From Ceratobasidium sp. AG-K (lineage: Eukaryota > Basidiomycota > Agaricomycetes > Cantharellales > Ceratobasidiaceae): a stretch of DNA of 64,000 nucleotides. Each line of letters starts with the position of its first letter. Within the stretch, counting starts at the first letter, position 1. The notes beneath the pieces are model-generated. The model saw only the letters and a list, made by a program, of their open reading frames with translations. It was not told the DNA's origin and ran no database searches. Shown piece by piece: positions 29,888-43,117 of the stretch. The translations under genes were made by a program, and so were the position numbers. The stretch is from NCBI GenBank assembly GCA_037039685.1, contig JAWNGF010000007.1, positions 2,542,001 through 2,606,000 on the forward strand, read 5' to 3'.

Positions 29888-31945
29888 ATGCCCCCCAAGT
29901 CCGGCTCGGCTCAAAAGTATAATGGCAGCACGGAGGAGCGCGTAGCTTGCGCAATTGCTTGGATAAATGAGGATCCTGATTCCCGTTCACAGCGGCGAGC
30001 CTCAAAACTGTTCAACATCGGTCTCAAGCGCTTACAGAATCGGATGAAGGGCATACGGCCTTGTAATGCTGCTCACGAAGGTCAACAACTCTTAACAAAG
30101 GCGGAAGAGGATGTCCTCGAAGACTTTGTGCTTGGTCTCGGCGACCTCAGTTTCCCAATCACTCGGCGAGCCCTTCGCGAATACATCTCAAGTGTGATTC
30201 GGAGCCGAGTCCCAGGATTCGGGATTTGTGGGAAAGGATATGTCGACCGGTTTTTGAAGCGCCATCCACAAATTCGTGCTTGTTTGCGTTTGTCACTTGA
30301 TCGAGTCCGTGCAGGTGCTGCCAACCCTGAGGTGATTAAAGACTACTACGAAAAGGTATGGATGGACTCCTTGGTCTCTAAACATAGACTTACAACACAC
30401 CAAGTATGAATACCTTGCTAGTCGGGTGGCAGTTTCCAACAGGTTCAACATGGATGAGAAGGGATGTATGATTGGGCAGGTCCAACGTGCTCAAGTACTT
30501 GTCCGCAGAAGAGCACGGCCAATCCAAGTACAGGGTGAGTAACCCCAAGAGATATTTGAAGGTAACTGACCTTATGGTGACAGATGGTAATTGCGAGAAT
30601 GTTACCGTGGTTGAATGTGTATGTGCTGATGGTACCGCCATCCGTCCGACATACATCTTCCAAGGAAGCTATGTGCTAGCAAAATGGAAGGAGGGTGACC
30701 CCATTAAGGCCAATGTTGTGACTTTGGAGCACGGCTGGATGAACTCGAAAATTTGTCTCTCCTGGCTTCGCGATGTATTTGATGCAGAGACTGCTGAAAA
30801 AGCAGCTGACCGGCCACGGCTCCTGATCTGGGATGGCCATGTGTCTCATATGACTTACGAGGCAGCAATGTATGCTAAAAATCATAATATTCTTCTTCTT
30901 TGCCTCCCGCCACACTCCACTGCCCTTCTACAACCACTCGACAAAGTCCTTTTTGGGCCACTCGCACGGGCCATGTCGGATGAGATCAAGCTAGCTGCAG
31001 TAGCTGGTCAACCTGCACGTAAAGAAGATTTTGCTTGGTGAGAACACCCAGAGTTGTATAGGAAAGAAACTAACATTACCATCTAGCATATATGCTCGGG
31101 CTCGGAGCAAAGCTCTGACTGGTGAGAAGATCCTCAAGTCATTTGAAGCCACGGGTTTGGTCCCATTCAACCCCTCCCGGATTAATTTGATGACCAAGGT
31201 ACCTCCTCGCGTGAATGAAGGGGGGCTTCCACTGCCCCTTGGGTCAGAAACCGTGACCGGAGCATGGTTAGGTGGTCAGGAAGATGATATTTCAGACACC
31301 GAGCTGAATGTTGGTGAGTCGTGTGGAATCCACCTGATAGGTACACCTATTGGATGAACACTAAACCATGCATATATGCGCAGCAACCACCCCATCTTCC
31401 CCTTCCGGGCTCTCACTGGCACAAATCAAAGATCTGGTGCATCGGCCAACAACTACTGAGGAGGAAGAGGAGCTTCGGGAAGCGCTCTCACTCACATTTG
31501 ATCGCATGTTAGCATCAAACGCGCGTGAAGTGCTAACACATCGATGGGCAACAAAAATCAATAATGCTGCCCGTGCCCGGAAGGATGGATCGCAACGCCG
31601 TATTGGTCAAGGAACAGCCACAATACTCACTGACGAGGCGTATATACAGGAGGTCAGGGATAAAGCGGCTCGACAGGTGGCCGAAACACAGCAGAAAGCG
31701 CAGAGAAAAACCGATCGGGAACGAAAGCGGCTACTCAAGAAGATTCAAGACAAATTGAAAGGGAGAAACGAGAGGAAGAGCGAGCGAAACGAAGAGAACA
31801 GCTCGAGGCACAGAAGCTGGAGAAGGCCGAGGCACGGACACGGAAGGCAGAAGAACGCGCACAAAAGAAGGCAGAACAAGAAAAAAAGAAAGCTGACCAG
31901 CTTCAAACACAGAAAAAATTACAGCGCCGAAAGGGCGGCAAGTAG
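29888..31945 (+). CDS. pogo/Fot1-type transposase (DDE, likely one frameshift near C-terminus)
   Basis: The ATG at 29888 starts an N-terminal double helix-turn-helix DNA-binding region of the Psq/CENP-B type (EERVACAIAWINED..SQRRASKLFNI, then ITRRALREYISSVIRSR). The catalytic domain has its Asp residues in NMDEKG, IWDGHVSH and LLQPLDKV, with 35 residues between the second and third (DD35D, as in pogo/Fot1). Short introns lie near 30356-30403, 30535-30583, 31038-31086 and 31314-31383. After the catalytic domain a Glu/Lys/Arg coiled coil runs to TAG at 31943-31945. That coiled-coil frame is one base off the upstream frame around 31735, implying a single-base deletion there, or an alternative end at 32078. 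The catalytic part is open, so activity is possible. Confidence 0.85.
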
Positions 31946-32323
31946 AACACTCGAGAGTAACCTTGTTCTGCTGAGGTCTCTTCCAGGGTCCTGGCCAGGG
32001 CTTGCTGCGTTCTCTGTGCAAATTTTCCTAGAGATAATGGCACGAGACTTAATTATTACATTATTTTGGTTCTTGTAAACATCCTTGTGAGTTTTGGCGA
32101 TCGGCTGAGGCCCCGTTCACGAGGCTCGCAAATTTTTTGTTCATTTCTTTGGCAATTCTATGTTTTCCGGGCCATTGTTTTGCCCCTCACGGCCTCACGT
32201 GTCGATTTTTTTGCTCTCAATTTTCTATATACTATCATATACATATTTTTTACTACCTCGCAAAATTTCAGCTTGATCCGCCCATTGTACGCCGAGTGCA
32301 AACGTGTGATGCCTTACTGGGGG

Positions 32324-32344
32324 GTGATGCCTAAGCACGTGACC
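32324..32344 (-). repeat. Right terminal inverted repeat of the pogo element
   Basis: Read on the minus strand: GGTCACGTG-CTT-AGGCATCAC, followed outward by TA. Confidence 0.85.
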
Positions 32345-32346
32345 TA

Positions 32347-33347
32347 TGTTATCTCATTTTGGTTACAAGCAAGTGGTCAGAAGATAGCATATATTTGTTT
32401 CTCATGTATATACACTTTAATAACTAATAACCAGAGCCAGATCGTAGCTTAATGCAGGCCATGCAACCAGATCTCTAAAAGGAAATCACAATAAATATCC
32501 GAGCTGAAACTACCTATGAGTTAAAATAAGTTGTTAACTCACCATCATGAAATGTAGCTGAGAATACAATTCAGGTAGAAAAGGCTGGGTAATTAGAGCC
32601 TTGGCCTGAGAAGCAATTCGTCAGAATGAGATGTATCACTTTGGATCTACGGCCCAAATAAGCGAGATGTGATTTGATCAGACATCTACTCCTCATCAGA
32701 GCCGGCGGCTTTTCCTGATGCACTTGACCCCTGTCCTGGCAGCTCCGCCCCTGGCCTGGTATGTGACCATCAATGACAGCATAGGATACATTCTTCACAC
32801 CCAGCAACGTACTCACTCTCCATGCTTGCCTTCCAATGGTAACCACCATTATCCAGTCTCACGTGCCTTCCACGCTCTGCGCCGAGCAGCACTTGTATCC
32901 TTCATGCAGCCGCCTGGAAAAAAGCCAGCGTTGTGCCATTGTTCATGTACTTAGTATCCCTGCTTCAAAGGCTACATGAGTTCTATCCCAGAATGTGGTC
33001 CATGTAGGTTCATTATACCTCGTTTGACTTGTCCTATAAGCCTCTCAATTGATCGACTGTCGTTTCAGTTGTTCGATCAGTTCTCCGAATGTGCACTCGA
33101 AAGCAATGTGAGCCAGAAAAACCTGAAGCACTGGGCCCTTCCAACAATAGAATCAACAAAGCAGATGTATGTTAGCTCTGGGGTAAACTGAGACTTCAGT
33201 GTTAGGTGCAAACTTGACGTATTGATGCATTCATTTATTCATGATTACTCCAGGTGATAAATGTTTGGAACGCAATCAGGCATACGCGTATATGCACCAT
33301 TTTATATTAGCCCCGGCTGATTCCGTCAAGGTGGCCACTACACATAT
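32347..33347. other. Intergenic region, no supported gene
   Basis: Only short frames. The minus frame at 32571-32849 has no recognisable motif. Confidence 0.4.
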
Positions 33348-35435
33348 TCACCCTTCAACAGATAAAACATTGAAATCGAAATATGTATATGCTCCCTTCA
33401 GTTCCCCGCCTGCCTTGGTCTCTTTGTCCGCATATTCACCGGACACTTCTTCTTCATCTCGACCAAGCACCAACTCTTCCAGTCTCTCCACAACCCAATC
33501 CGCGGCTTCCCGCATCCCACCCAGATTGAACGCACCTGGGCCAACCTGGAGTGCACTGTATCCTCCAACACAAAACAGCGGCAGACCAGGCCATTGGAGA
33601 TGCGAAGTTAACATTGGGAGCCCTCCCGCGGTTTGGCAAGCTGGCATATTTGGATTTTGGGTGAGGGTCTTGATAAAAGGCAGTGAGAGAAATGACAGGA
33701 TAGTGCTGGTTGCGGCGACGATATAGTCTGCGGAGATTGTCTCGGGTACTTTGCCTACTTGCAGATTGAGCTCCCACGTTTTGGACACTTGGTCCCAATT
33801 TGCGTGCTTGAGACTCGTGTTGGCTTGGATATCAAGCACACCTTGGTCCTGATGGGCTTTGAGAATCTTGGCATAGGTTGGTGTGATGCTTCCCCCGTTT
33901 TGGGCCAAGCAGAGCATATTCAGTCGGGCGAGTGGGTCTTCTTCTTGCCAAAACTCTATCTTTTTGAGGTTCAAGTATTGGCCCATCCAGTCGAGCAAGA
34001 CATCAAATGGCTTGACTAGATCATATAATTAGATTAGATTAGGTCTTTGATGATCACTGAAGACAAACCTTTGAGATGACCCCTCATAAGGAGTATGACT
34101 TTGGCAAACCCTTTGCGTAACCTGAGGTCAGCTATTTGAGTGGAAGTTAGGCCACCGCCAATCACGACTAGGGTGCTCCTGTTGCTGCCCTTTGGAGGAA
34201 AAGTGAAAGCCGGATTGGGAAGATAGGATGAATGCGCCCATCCGGGACCAGACGTGGGCACTGGGCTAGAAGTGGAGCCTGGTCCGGATTCTTGGACTGT
34301 GGATAAAAGCGCGGGAGGAATCAAAGGACATCCACCCATCCCGACTGCAGAGACCACAACCCTGGCACCAAAGCATGCTCCGGTGCTTGTCCGCACACAG
34401 AACCCTTCGGTATGTCCAGATCCTTTGACATGAAGCGGGGTCCAGTCGAGAGAGGCAACTTCCCCCTGAAATGTCATCACTGGGCCTGGCTTGGGATTGG
34501 AGGTTTGCTTCCAGGCCAACCCGTATCGCTCGACAACATCCTTCTGACAAAAATTGTGGAACAAGGCAGTACCCGGTGTGAAATAGTCTTGGCAATCGCG
34601 CTCGTTGACTGCTGGGCCAGTGGTTTGAACGAGCCGTGCATAGTTGGATTCTTGTCAAGACCGGCGCAAAGCTCGTTTGTGTTTTGATATTTCTGCGCCG
34701 ACGCAGCCTGGGATTTTGATAAGTTCCGGTTGCGGTTGGGCGGGTCGTTTAGCCAAGGGAGGCCCAGTGGGATAAAGTAGCAATGGAGGACCAGATGTGT
34801 GTCAGTTTTCGCGCTCCGCAAACGCAATCAATGAATCAAGGTCTGCCGGGGCTGGGTGGAAAAATAAAGGAGAGCAAAGGTCTATGCAAGCATTTAACAC
34901 AAGATCAATGACAAAATTGGACAGTTCACTTACGTCTAATGTCAAATGCCGCAAACTGCCTGTCCCAGTTGGTCATCCATCCTTCGCCCAGCTTGTCAAT
35001 TACAAGAATCCGCATTTGACCGTCGCAGCAGCACCCCTCTTTTCCTCCACCAGTTGAGCTATCCACAATGATCCGGTCACTGCCAAGTCCCTTTTTGCAA
35101 GTCTTGAGGAGGACGGGATTTCGATTTTGCCGGAGCCAGTGGAGATACAAGTGTTCTTGGTCTGTGTACAACGCAGCTGGTCTAGCTTCAAGGATGCGGG
35201 CTACAAGCGCGAGCCCTGCTGGCCCGGCCCCGATAACAACAAGATCGAAGAAGGCAGATTCATCAATCTGCAGTGGCTTGGGAGATTGTGTAGAAGTTGA
35301 GTTAGGGGTGTTTGGAGGACTACACACCGAGCTGGAAGACTTGTCTGGTGGAAGGGAGAGCGCTGCAGGTGTGACTCGGTGTGGAGCAAGGTAGCCTTTC
35401 ATTTGGATGCCAAGTATCAGAAAGTTGGAGGGCAT
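33348..35435 (-). pseudogene. FAD-dependent monooxygenase-like gene, copy 2 (full length but with CpG-derived stops)
   Basis: A flavoprotein with two dinucleotide-binding loops: VVIGAGPAGLALVARI at residue ~65 (FAD) and VVIGGGLTSTQIADL in the middle (NADPH), ending with VGGYSALQVGPGAFNLGGM. This layout suits N-hydroxylating SidA-like or OSGIN-like monooxygenases; the substrate is unknown. Exon 1 is 35435-34936 with donor GTAAGT, and another intron lies near 34020-34070. In the middle exon the frame meets TGA at 34802-34804 (copy 1: CGA, Arg) and TGA at 34655-34657 (copy 1: CAA, both derivable from CGA). The rest of the exons are open. Unless there are introns I miss, this copy is also inactive. 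Confidence 0.82.
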
Positions 35436-36262
35436 TCATGAATCCAGTGAGCTAATTTATAGGCACATTATTGGTTGATTTGACGCGGTGCCACCGTTGC
35501 AGTCAGTGCACTGTTGTCCGGTCTGACCAGGGAGGTACAACTAAAGTGCAGGTGGTGAGGGTACGCAACACCAAGGGTACTCATTCTGATTTCCGTCATA
35601 AAGGCACAAATAGAGCTGCTGGTGTGACACAACTGAATCCATAGCACAAGCGTGGCCGTCGGGAACAAGCTTTCCAATGGTGGTCACGGCAAAGGAAACT
35701 GGGCGTAACGTAACGTGGGGCAGCACCCATAGGTGGCTATTCGGGGACATGGTGATGCATATGCTGCCTTGATACTCTATATAATCTATCATGTAAAATT
35801 GAGGGCCCCGTATGATAAATATGAAAGATAGATATAATTACAGCTAGAAATTTACGGTGATACAGGAAAGTTTTTATGTTATGGATAGATCTTGGAACTG
35901 GGGGACTCTGAAATTGGGATATGAAACCATTGTCACATAAACAAAGGGCGAGTTGGGCGAGATGTGACACCACATTTGGTTACTCACTCAGCAATAAATA
36001 GTTGCTCTCACAAACATATGTATCAATTGTAGATACCTTGAGTCCCGGATGAGCTGTCCAAGTTTGTGGGTCAGGGTTTGTATGCCACAATGATCGGCGT
36101 TTTTTGAGAATTCTTGGCCGTGGAACTGCCAAAGTGGTACTGTACAGTAGCTAGACCCTGGAGACCTTGGAGCTAATTTAACTTGGTATAGTTCAGCCAC
36201 TGTGAGTTGTTGTTTGCACCGGTGATCACTCACCCTCCCAACCCACCATAGCGTTTTTCATC

Positions 36263-39200
36263 ATGGCCTATTATCCGGGCCGCAAGCGCAACCCATTGAG
36301 CTTATCACTGTGCGCCTCTCTGTCATCAGTCGGACTTGACTGGGTGAAGCTAAAGTCATAAAAATAGAAAGAAAACCCTGGCAATTATCAAAGCCGCAAG
36401 AAAAAGTGAGCCAGTGTCAGACTGGAGACTGCGTTAATCGCATTATTTAAATATTTGGTTTATTAGCAGCAACGGATAATAATCAGATTGAGGGATGGCT
36501 CGAGTGCTATCGCAAGAACTTCGAGGATGGATGCAAACTCGCCCTGGAAGCACAAGGTTGCCGAACGTTGTCGGACAGCCATTCAACTTGATCATCTAAC
36601 CACCTCTCCCTTTAGATCCACCAGGTTCTGATTCGGAAGATGAGCTATGCCGATTCAACTCGCCCCAGCGCCTCAAAGGCGCCGATGCGGTTCAAGGGGG
36701 AAGTTTTGTGTTAAAGCTATCTCCCGAGGTGTTCTACAAGGTCAGGAAACTATTCGCTAAGAACAGACGCGAATATTCGTTGACCCGTCTGTAGATTTTC
36801 TTGTACGTTGGGTTCCAGGACCTACTTTTGCTTTCACGAGCCTGCAAGCGTTTTCGGGGTGTGCTCCTCTCGATTTCCACAAAATCGCTATGGCAAAGGG
36901 CGATTTGTCGTGTCAAAGGACTTCCTCCTTGTCCAAAGGACCTTTCCGAGCCCCAGTACGCGTCGTTGATATATTCAGAGACCTGCTCGGTAGAGTGCTT
37001 TCACACCAGCCGTTTAGCCAATAATCTGACATCAAAACTAGGAGTGCGGCAAGCCCGTCCTTGAGAGAATGGATATCCACCTGCACGTCAAACTGTGCGC
37101 AGAGTGCCAGAGCCAACTGTGACTATATCCCTAACGTGGCGACTCGTTTCTCACGCTTCATTTAGGCTAGAAGCTTATTCGGCGCATCAACGGGTTCATA
37201 GCTTTGTGCCGGCGTCGGAATGTTGGTAAAGTAAAACTAGTTCATTACAACGCTAAATCATCTATATGAACAGTGATTTATGCCTCTCCGCGAGAGGATA
37301 TTGTGCTTGTGCTGAAACGCGATGTCAACAAGTTAATACAGGAGGCCGCGGCGCTCAAGGCCTCCGACCCTAACGTGAACCTTGATAGCTTGGGGAACGC
37401 AAGAGCAAAGGCGCTACACAATTACTTCGAGGTCTGTGAAGGCCATTGCACATTTCAATTATCTAACTACTGGCAATTTCCTGTACAGAACAAGATGAAA
37501 CTTCACAATTTTATCTGTCAGATGTTGGAAGATTGTGCGGCGAATGCAAAAACCGCGCGTCGGAGGAGAAGAAGACAGTATGTTTCTTGCTCTTCAGTTC
37601 AATCGTTCCAAAGACTTACCTCGAGCGCTTCAGAATTGAACAACGCTTACTCCAAAGCGTGTGGACGTCGCGGGATATGCACTTTTCAAAGGGGCTACTC
37701 GAATCGTGGGAGCAGCTCGTCAACAGGAAGAGAGCCATCGACGATCAAGGTGAGCTTCTTATTTGAACGTCGAGGTGGCTGTGCCTGATCGCAAATCCCC
37801 CAGTTTGGGTCAAGCTCTATCCAAAACTCAAAACACTCCTCAGGACGAATAAAGCACACAAGGAACAGAAGGCTTGGGATGGAAGACGCAATCAACGCCA
37901 CGAATTCTTAATCGACTGCCTGAGCAACTTAGAAGGTTCTTCCTCACCCGTGCTCGTTGAGACCACAACCAAAGGTTTTCAGTCCAACGTTGCTGAAACC
38001 ATGTATCGTTCCCGTGACTGGGGTCGAGATGATCTTTCCAAGGTCAACACGCCATTCCCTACTGCCGCCTCCGCCTTGAATATCCCGATAATCCGAAACC
38101 TCGTGGAAAAGGATATCACCGGGAGCGAAATGGGTCACGACTTTGACAAGCTACGCGACCTGATCATCCAATATATTGCGGATTGGCAGACACAGGTACA
38201 ACAAGATCTTGTCGACATTTGGCACGGAGGAAACGAGCCGACCTTGGTGTATGACCAAGATCAACCTTCCACTACGGACCAAACCGCCCAACATCCAAAA
38301 CGCAACACTCCCGCTGGAACCAAAAATCGAACTAAGCCAGCTAAGCGCGCCCTGCTACCTACTGTCCAACTCAAGTTCACCAAGGCGGATGGGACAACTA
38401 CCCATAACATTCAGGAGCTCCCCGACAATCTCCGTTTACTTTTGCGCGCTGACATTGTTTTCCGTACTCAAGGAAGCAGCCTCCCCGTCAGATGCTGCTC
38501 TTACCCTGAGATTGTCTCTGGACCCGAACCCAATCGTTACAACTATTCCAGTCACGATGGGCGCTCACTCGGAGATCCCTGGGATCCGACAGCCATCGCT
38601 CGCGATGAAGATGCGTCGCACGTCGCGCGGGTATTTCTGCCGGCACTTCAACGTCCAAATGCTACGGGTGCCGAGATGAGGGCCTTTGGAGCGACATTTA
38701 AATGCTGTAGATGCCAACACCTAACTCCGAGCACATGGCAGAGCTTGGTAAGTACAAGGCGAGTATGCAATTCTCAGTAATTAAATATGAAATAAAGGTG
38801 TCTCACTACGCGGAGGAAATATCCAGGTTCAAAGAAGCACAAGAAAGGATTCGAGAACTGGGTTCTACAGTGGTGTATAACGATACGCACGACATCGACA
38901 CCAAAGGGTCATGGTTCAAGATTGTTCCTCTCAAATCAAGAGAATATCGATCCCCCTCCCGAGATTGCGGAAAGGACGCGGCATGCAAAGTGTGTGGGGG
39001 TTTGGGTATCAAGGCCTCGTATCGGCACGTGTATGCCTTGACTAAAACTGAGCCGTGCCCGATACTGAGACACCTAATTGATGTGTGAGTCCCCAGACAC
39101 CTGCATTTTGTGTCGAGACTGATATTTGGTGCCAGACATGGTATCACCAATCCTATCATGAACAAGCATTTTGAGGACCCGTATCAGGACAACTTGGAAG

Positions 39201-39388
39201 AAGTTTCAGACGAGGAGGATGACGATGATGACTGTGATACAGATAATAGTTACTACGGAGCCCTACCCACCTCGGATGAGTTGATGGACATAGCTGAGGA
39301 AGCTGACTTGCTCAACTCCAATGGAGACTGTGACAGGGATGCGGCCATGGCGTACTTCCGGAAGAAGATGAAACGCAGTTGGTACTAG
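36263..39388 (+). CDS. F-box protein, copy 2 (multi-exon)
   Basis: Same structure as 11811-14936. The F-box reads LKLSPEVFYK, then IFLYVGFQDLLLLSRACKRF. The Glu-to-Lys difference at the exon end and the Lys/Glu difference just before it are both CpG-type changes in opposite copies. The C-terminal exons (37950-38755, 38796-39084, 39137-39388) are open with few differences. The acidic tail reads EEVSDEEDDDDDCD. Start and 5' exons are as uncertain as in copy 1. Confidence 0.68.
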
Positions 39389-41015
39389 TTTAGAACTTGG
39401 GATTCCAAGGCAGGATGGCCCAACCCGAAGGAGACAGTATGACGGCTTCATTCGTGGCGTTTCGGGACATGTATTCGGCTATGATAATATATGACAACTT
39501 GTTCACCAAATTTAGAGTGATGGCATATACTGTATGTCAATTGAAGCGAGCCAGCCAACGTAAAACTATATAGGCTTTATTTGGGTTAAGTTATAGTAAT
39601 TAATATTCGGAATATTCAGAACATTGACCATTCCCATAGCAAAATATCACAGAGTTTATAATCACTTTACGGAGATTGACCCAATGGTTAATGTTTTCAA
39701 CAACGTGATGGGTTTTTGCAAGCTACATATAAGTCACAGGCTGAAGGTGATTTATCACGTAGATTCTCGTCCAGAAAGTCATCATTGAAATGCTCGTCCG
39801 AGCCTGCACTAACGAACGCAAAATATCTATCATATGACCGTGAAAAGGGGATGACTAGACATTTACAATTCCACGCGCCCACACACCGCTGACACGAACG
39901 AGAAGGACCAAAGATCGAAGTAGCAGTTGTGATGTGGTCCGTCATCGTTGCATCACCCTATGGTGGTGAGAACCGTTTGGCTACAGTTTAAAATGTAAGT
40001 GGAAGATATATGCAGCACAGCATTCAGAAAATTGGATATTCGCCTACAGTCACATCGCACGTTGAGTGACCCCCATGTATCCTGAATTGATCAGTATTGG
40101 GCAGAATGATGAATTTAGAAGAAATAGCACGCATGGATCTCGGGAAATTATTAATTGTGGAGGGACCATCGCAAGTCCGATGGGCCCGGAACTCTAATAC
40201 TGGCTGGAAGACAAACGACGGATTAGAGTCAAATATCGTCGAAGCAACCCGGGATTGCGACGTGCGACCTTGCCGTAAGGTACATGAAGGGTGCTTCTCA
40301 GCCGCATGGTGCGTGCCTTGGCCGCCACCCTACAAGAGTACAATCGGGGATTCAGTCGCAATGTGTAGAGGATACAGTACTTATCGGCTTAGAGCACAAT
40401 GCACTTTGGTTGCGGCGACATAATGCTAGCACAAGTGAGTAAGTGTGTGGAAGGGTTGGTGACCGTTTTTTCTCGGGGATCCCGGAGATTTGTGGCAAGA
40501 ACGAGGGGTCGTCAAGCACGGGGGTTCCTTGGTATTAAGAAACGCGCGATGCCAGAGCGACAGCCGTGTATTATATCAGAACGATGAAAGGAGATCGTAG
40601 GCGAGGATGCACAAGTAACACTAATAGCCGGCATTTCCCCCGGTCTCGGCATGGGCTTGACGTGCGAGGAGTATGTAAATGAGTATGTACAAGGCACATC
40701 CGCCGCGGGTTTGGATATTCGAGCGTAGTGATGAAACGGTACTGAGCCAGTGGTCGAAAGATCCAATGGATCTAGGGACAAAATGCGAGTCACGTGACCG
40801 TGACTGTCTGTTTCACGGCTGCCTCGGGCGCATTCAGCGGGCAGAGGCGATGCCCACCAAATGAGAGGTTGTCGAAAACTTGGCGTTGGGGTTCGAGAGA
40901 ATGAGCCTGGGACCCACCGAGGAATGTCCTGGACCCGTGCGATCAGCATGCAATTTTGGATAAAAAGGGCAGCGCGGAAACCAAGACACAAACATTCTTT
41001 CCTTTCTCGTTCACA
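39389..41015. other. Intergenic region between F-box and GH79, copy 2
   Basis: Counterpart of 14937-16564 with scattered substitutions. No gene seen. Confidence 0.5.
40789..40798. promoter_or_regulatory. E-box palindrome GTCACGTGAC upstream of GH79 copy 2
   Basis: Identical in sequence and position to 16338-16347, although two CpG-prone bases lie within it. Confidence 0.45.
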
Positions 41016-43117
41016 ATGACCCGCGTCTGGATTGCGGCTCTCGCGGCTACTGCTGCCCAGGCGGCACTAGCCGATACCAAACTATACATTCGCAGCGCTG
41101 CAGCTGACCCCTCGGTCGTTACTCCTCCTCCCCCTCCAGCAGAGTTCAAGCGAGATTACGCTGTCCAGGTATGTTGAAAGCATGCGACTGTCAAGAAGGT
41201 AGCTTACGTCACATAGCTATCCCAAGGTGGTCAGGCAGGACTGAGCATTCCCCAGTCTGGTGCCTACCTCGGCATTTCTGTTGAACTGTCCGAGGCCACT
41301 CGCGTCATTGGAACCAACTCGAGCAAGCTCTCCACTCCTTTCCTTAACCATGTGCAGAACATCGCGGCGCGTGCCGGGTCAGTCCGTGTCCGAGTTGGAG
41401 GAAGCTGTAAGCGGAGCAATTCATTAAAAATCCTAGATTTAACCTTCACATAGCCCAGGACCGTTCGCGTATTGATTCTGACACTCTGCCTGATGAATCC
41501 GGAGCTATTTCGAGGGTTTTTGTATCCGACATAACGACGGGGACAGTTGTCGAATTTGCGCCCGACCTGATCCAGATGCTGGCCAATGTTGCGAACCTGG
41601 TTAAAACCAAGGTTTTCCTTGTGCGTGTTTTGCTAGTGCCAGCATTTCACAGCCTGACGTCGAATTTCTCAGGGCTTAAACTTTATAACCGTCACTGACC
41701 CATCCAATCAAGCTCGGGTTGCGGGACTGGCCGAGAAGCTCCTAGGCAACAATCTAGGTGGTATTGCTCTCGGAGACGGGCCTGACCTGTACGACCGGCT
41801 GGGCGATCACATCCGTCCCGTCCCGTACACGTTCGACAAGTACTTTGGAGAATGGGGTAATGTCACCAACGCACTCAGCAGCAACCCCGACTTTACCAAC
41901 CGTAATATCCTGATGGGTCCCAGCACTTGCTGTCTGTCCAGCAATCCTGAATTCAATAACGAAGACATGGCTGCCGCAGGCTATCTGTCCCGTTTCGACA
42001 AGGAGCTGAAGGTTGTGACCGTCACACGGTATGCCTCCAACTACTGTGGAATCTCGGAACATCAACCCCAGAAGGAGTTCCCGAATTTCCTGTCCCACTC
42101 GTTGCTCTCTCAGCACGCTGCAGAATATGCCAATTACTCTCGTATGTGTCTTAGTTTTGCCTTTTCGACTATACTTACATCCTCCCAGGCATCGTGCAGG
42201 CCGCCGGCAAGCCATTATACATGCTCGAGACAAATACAGCCATCTGTGGCGGGCTCCCCGGTGTCTCCGACTCATTCGGCGCTGGCCTATGGGCAGCAGA
42301 CTGGGCCCTCAAGCTCGCCACATACAACTTCTCCTCCACCTTCTTGCATACTGGTGGGTTGACCGACTACTTCAACGTCTTTACTCCCCCACCTGCAAAC
42401 GAGTCGACATTCCACAAGTGGACGACCGGCCCCGTCTACTACTCGGCCCTAGTTGTCGCCGAGATGTTTGGCAAGAGTGGCAAGTCTCAGATTGTGGATC
42501 TCAAAGCCAACGAGGGCGAGAACTTGACACCGGGATATGCGGTGTACGAGGACGGTGTGCCGACTCGGGTGTTGTTGATCAACTATGTGGACGATAAGAC
42601 TGGCGCTCATGATGCGACTGCTCGCATCTCGATCGGCGGTGGATCCAATGGTCAGGGCTCATCGACCCCCAAGCAAGTTCGGGTCAAGTATCTTTCAGCG
42701 CCAAGTGTTAGCTCCAAGGGGAACATCACGTGAGTTTGATGTGTGTCCGATTGATCGAGGCTAATACCATGACTTAGCTGGGCCGGTCAAACCCTCGGTA
42801 ACGCCTTCGAGTCGGATGGGCTCCTAAAAGGCACTGAAGTGATCGAAACCATCACCTGCGATGCGGCTGACAATACCTGTGCGATCCCGCTCAAGGCACC
42901 GTCGCTGGCGCTTGTGTTCCTCTCGGACGCGGCGCTCCAGAACTCGGCTCCAAGCCCCGACACGAGTTATTCATTTGGAACCACGGCGGCTAGCCAGGGT
43001 AACCAATCTGGGAAGAGTCAAGGGTCAGGCGCGATTATGGTTGGCGTATCGGGCATGAGCGCGTTGGTTGGATTGGCGCTCGGTGCTTTGGCCACCGGGA
43101 TGGGCTTTGGGTGGTAA
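41016..43117 (+). CDS. GH79-family glycoside hydrolase-like protein, GPI-anchored, copy 2
   Basis: Nearly identical to copy 1, with the same signal peptide, exon layout, C-terminal domain and GPI-type tail. It also has ALGDGPDLY in place of the usual NEPD acid/base motif, so that change predates the duplication. The nucleophile region LETNTAICGG is kept. Splice sites remain GT-AG; one acceptor changes from AAG in copy 1 to TAG here. No stop or shift is seen, so both copies could be expressed. Confidence 0.85.

Larger units (their letters stand above)
29588..32346 (+). mobile_element. pogo/Fot1-type (Tc1/mariner superfamily) DNA transposon, ~2.75 kb
   Basis: Terminal inverted repeats are at 29590-29610 and 32324-32344, with a TA on each side (29588-29589 and 32345-32346), the target duplication used by this superfamily. 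Inside is one multi-exon transposase gene. Further copies of AGGCATCAC(GTG) occur inside each end (29794-29805, and inverted at 32306-32314), likely sub-terminal transposase sites. It lies in the spacer between the duplicated segments and is single in the window. Confidence 0.88.

Noticed and set aside
32571..32849. Minus frame as a transposon integrase zinc-finger remnant
   Set aside because: The spacing of His and Cys does not fit the HHCC pattern, and no further pol motifs are nearby.
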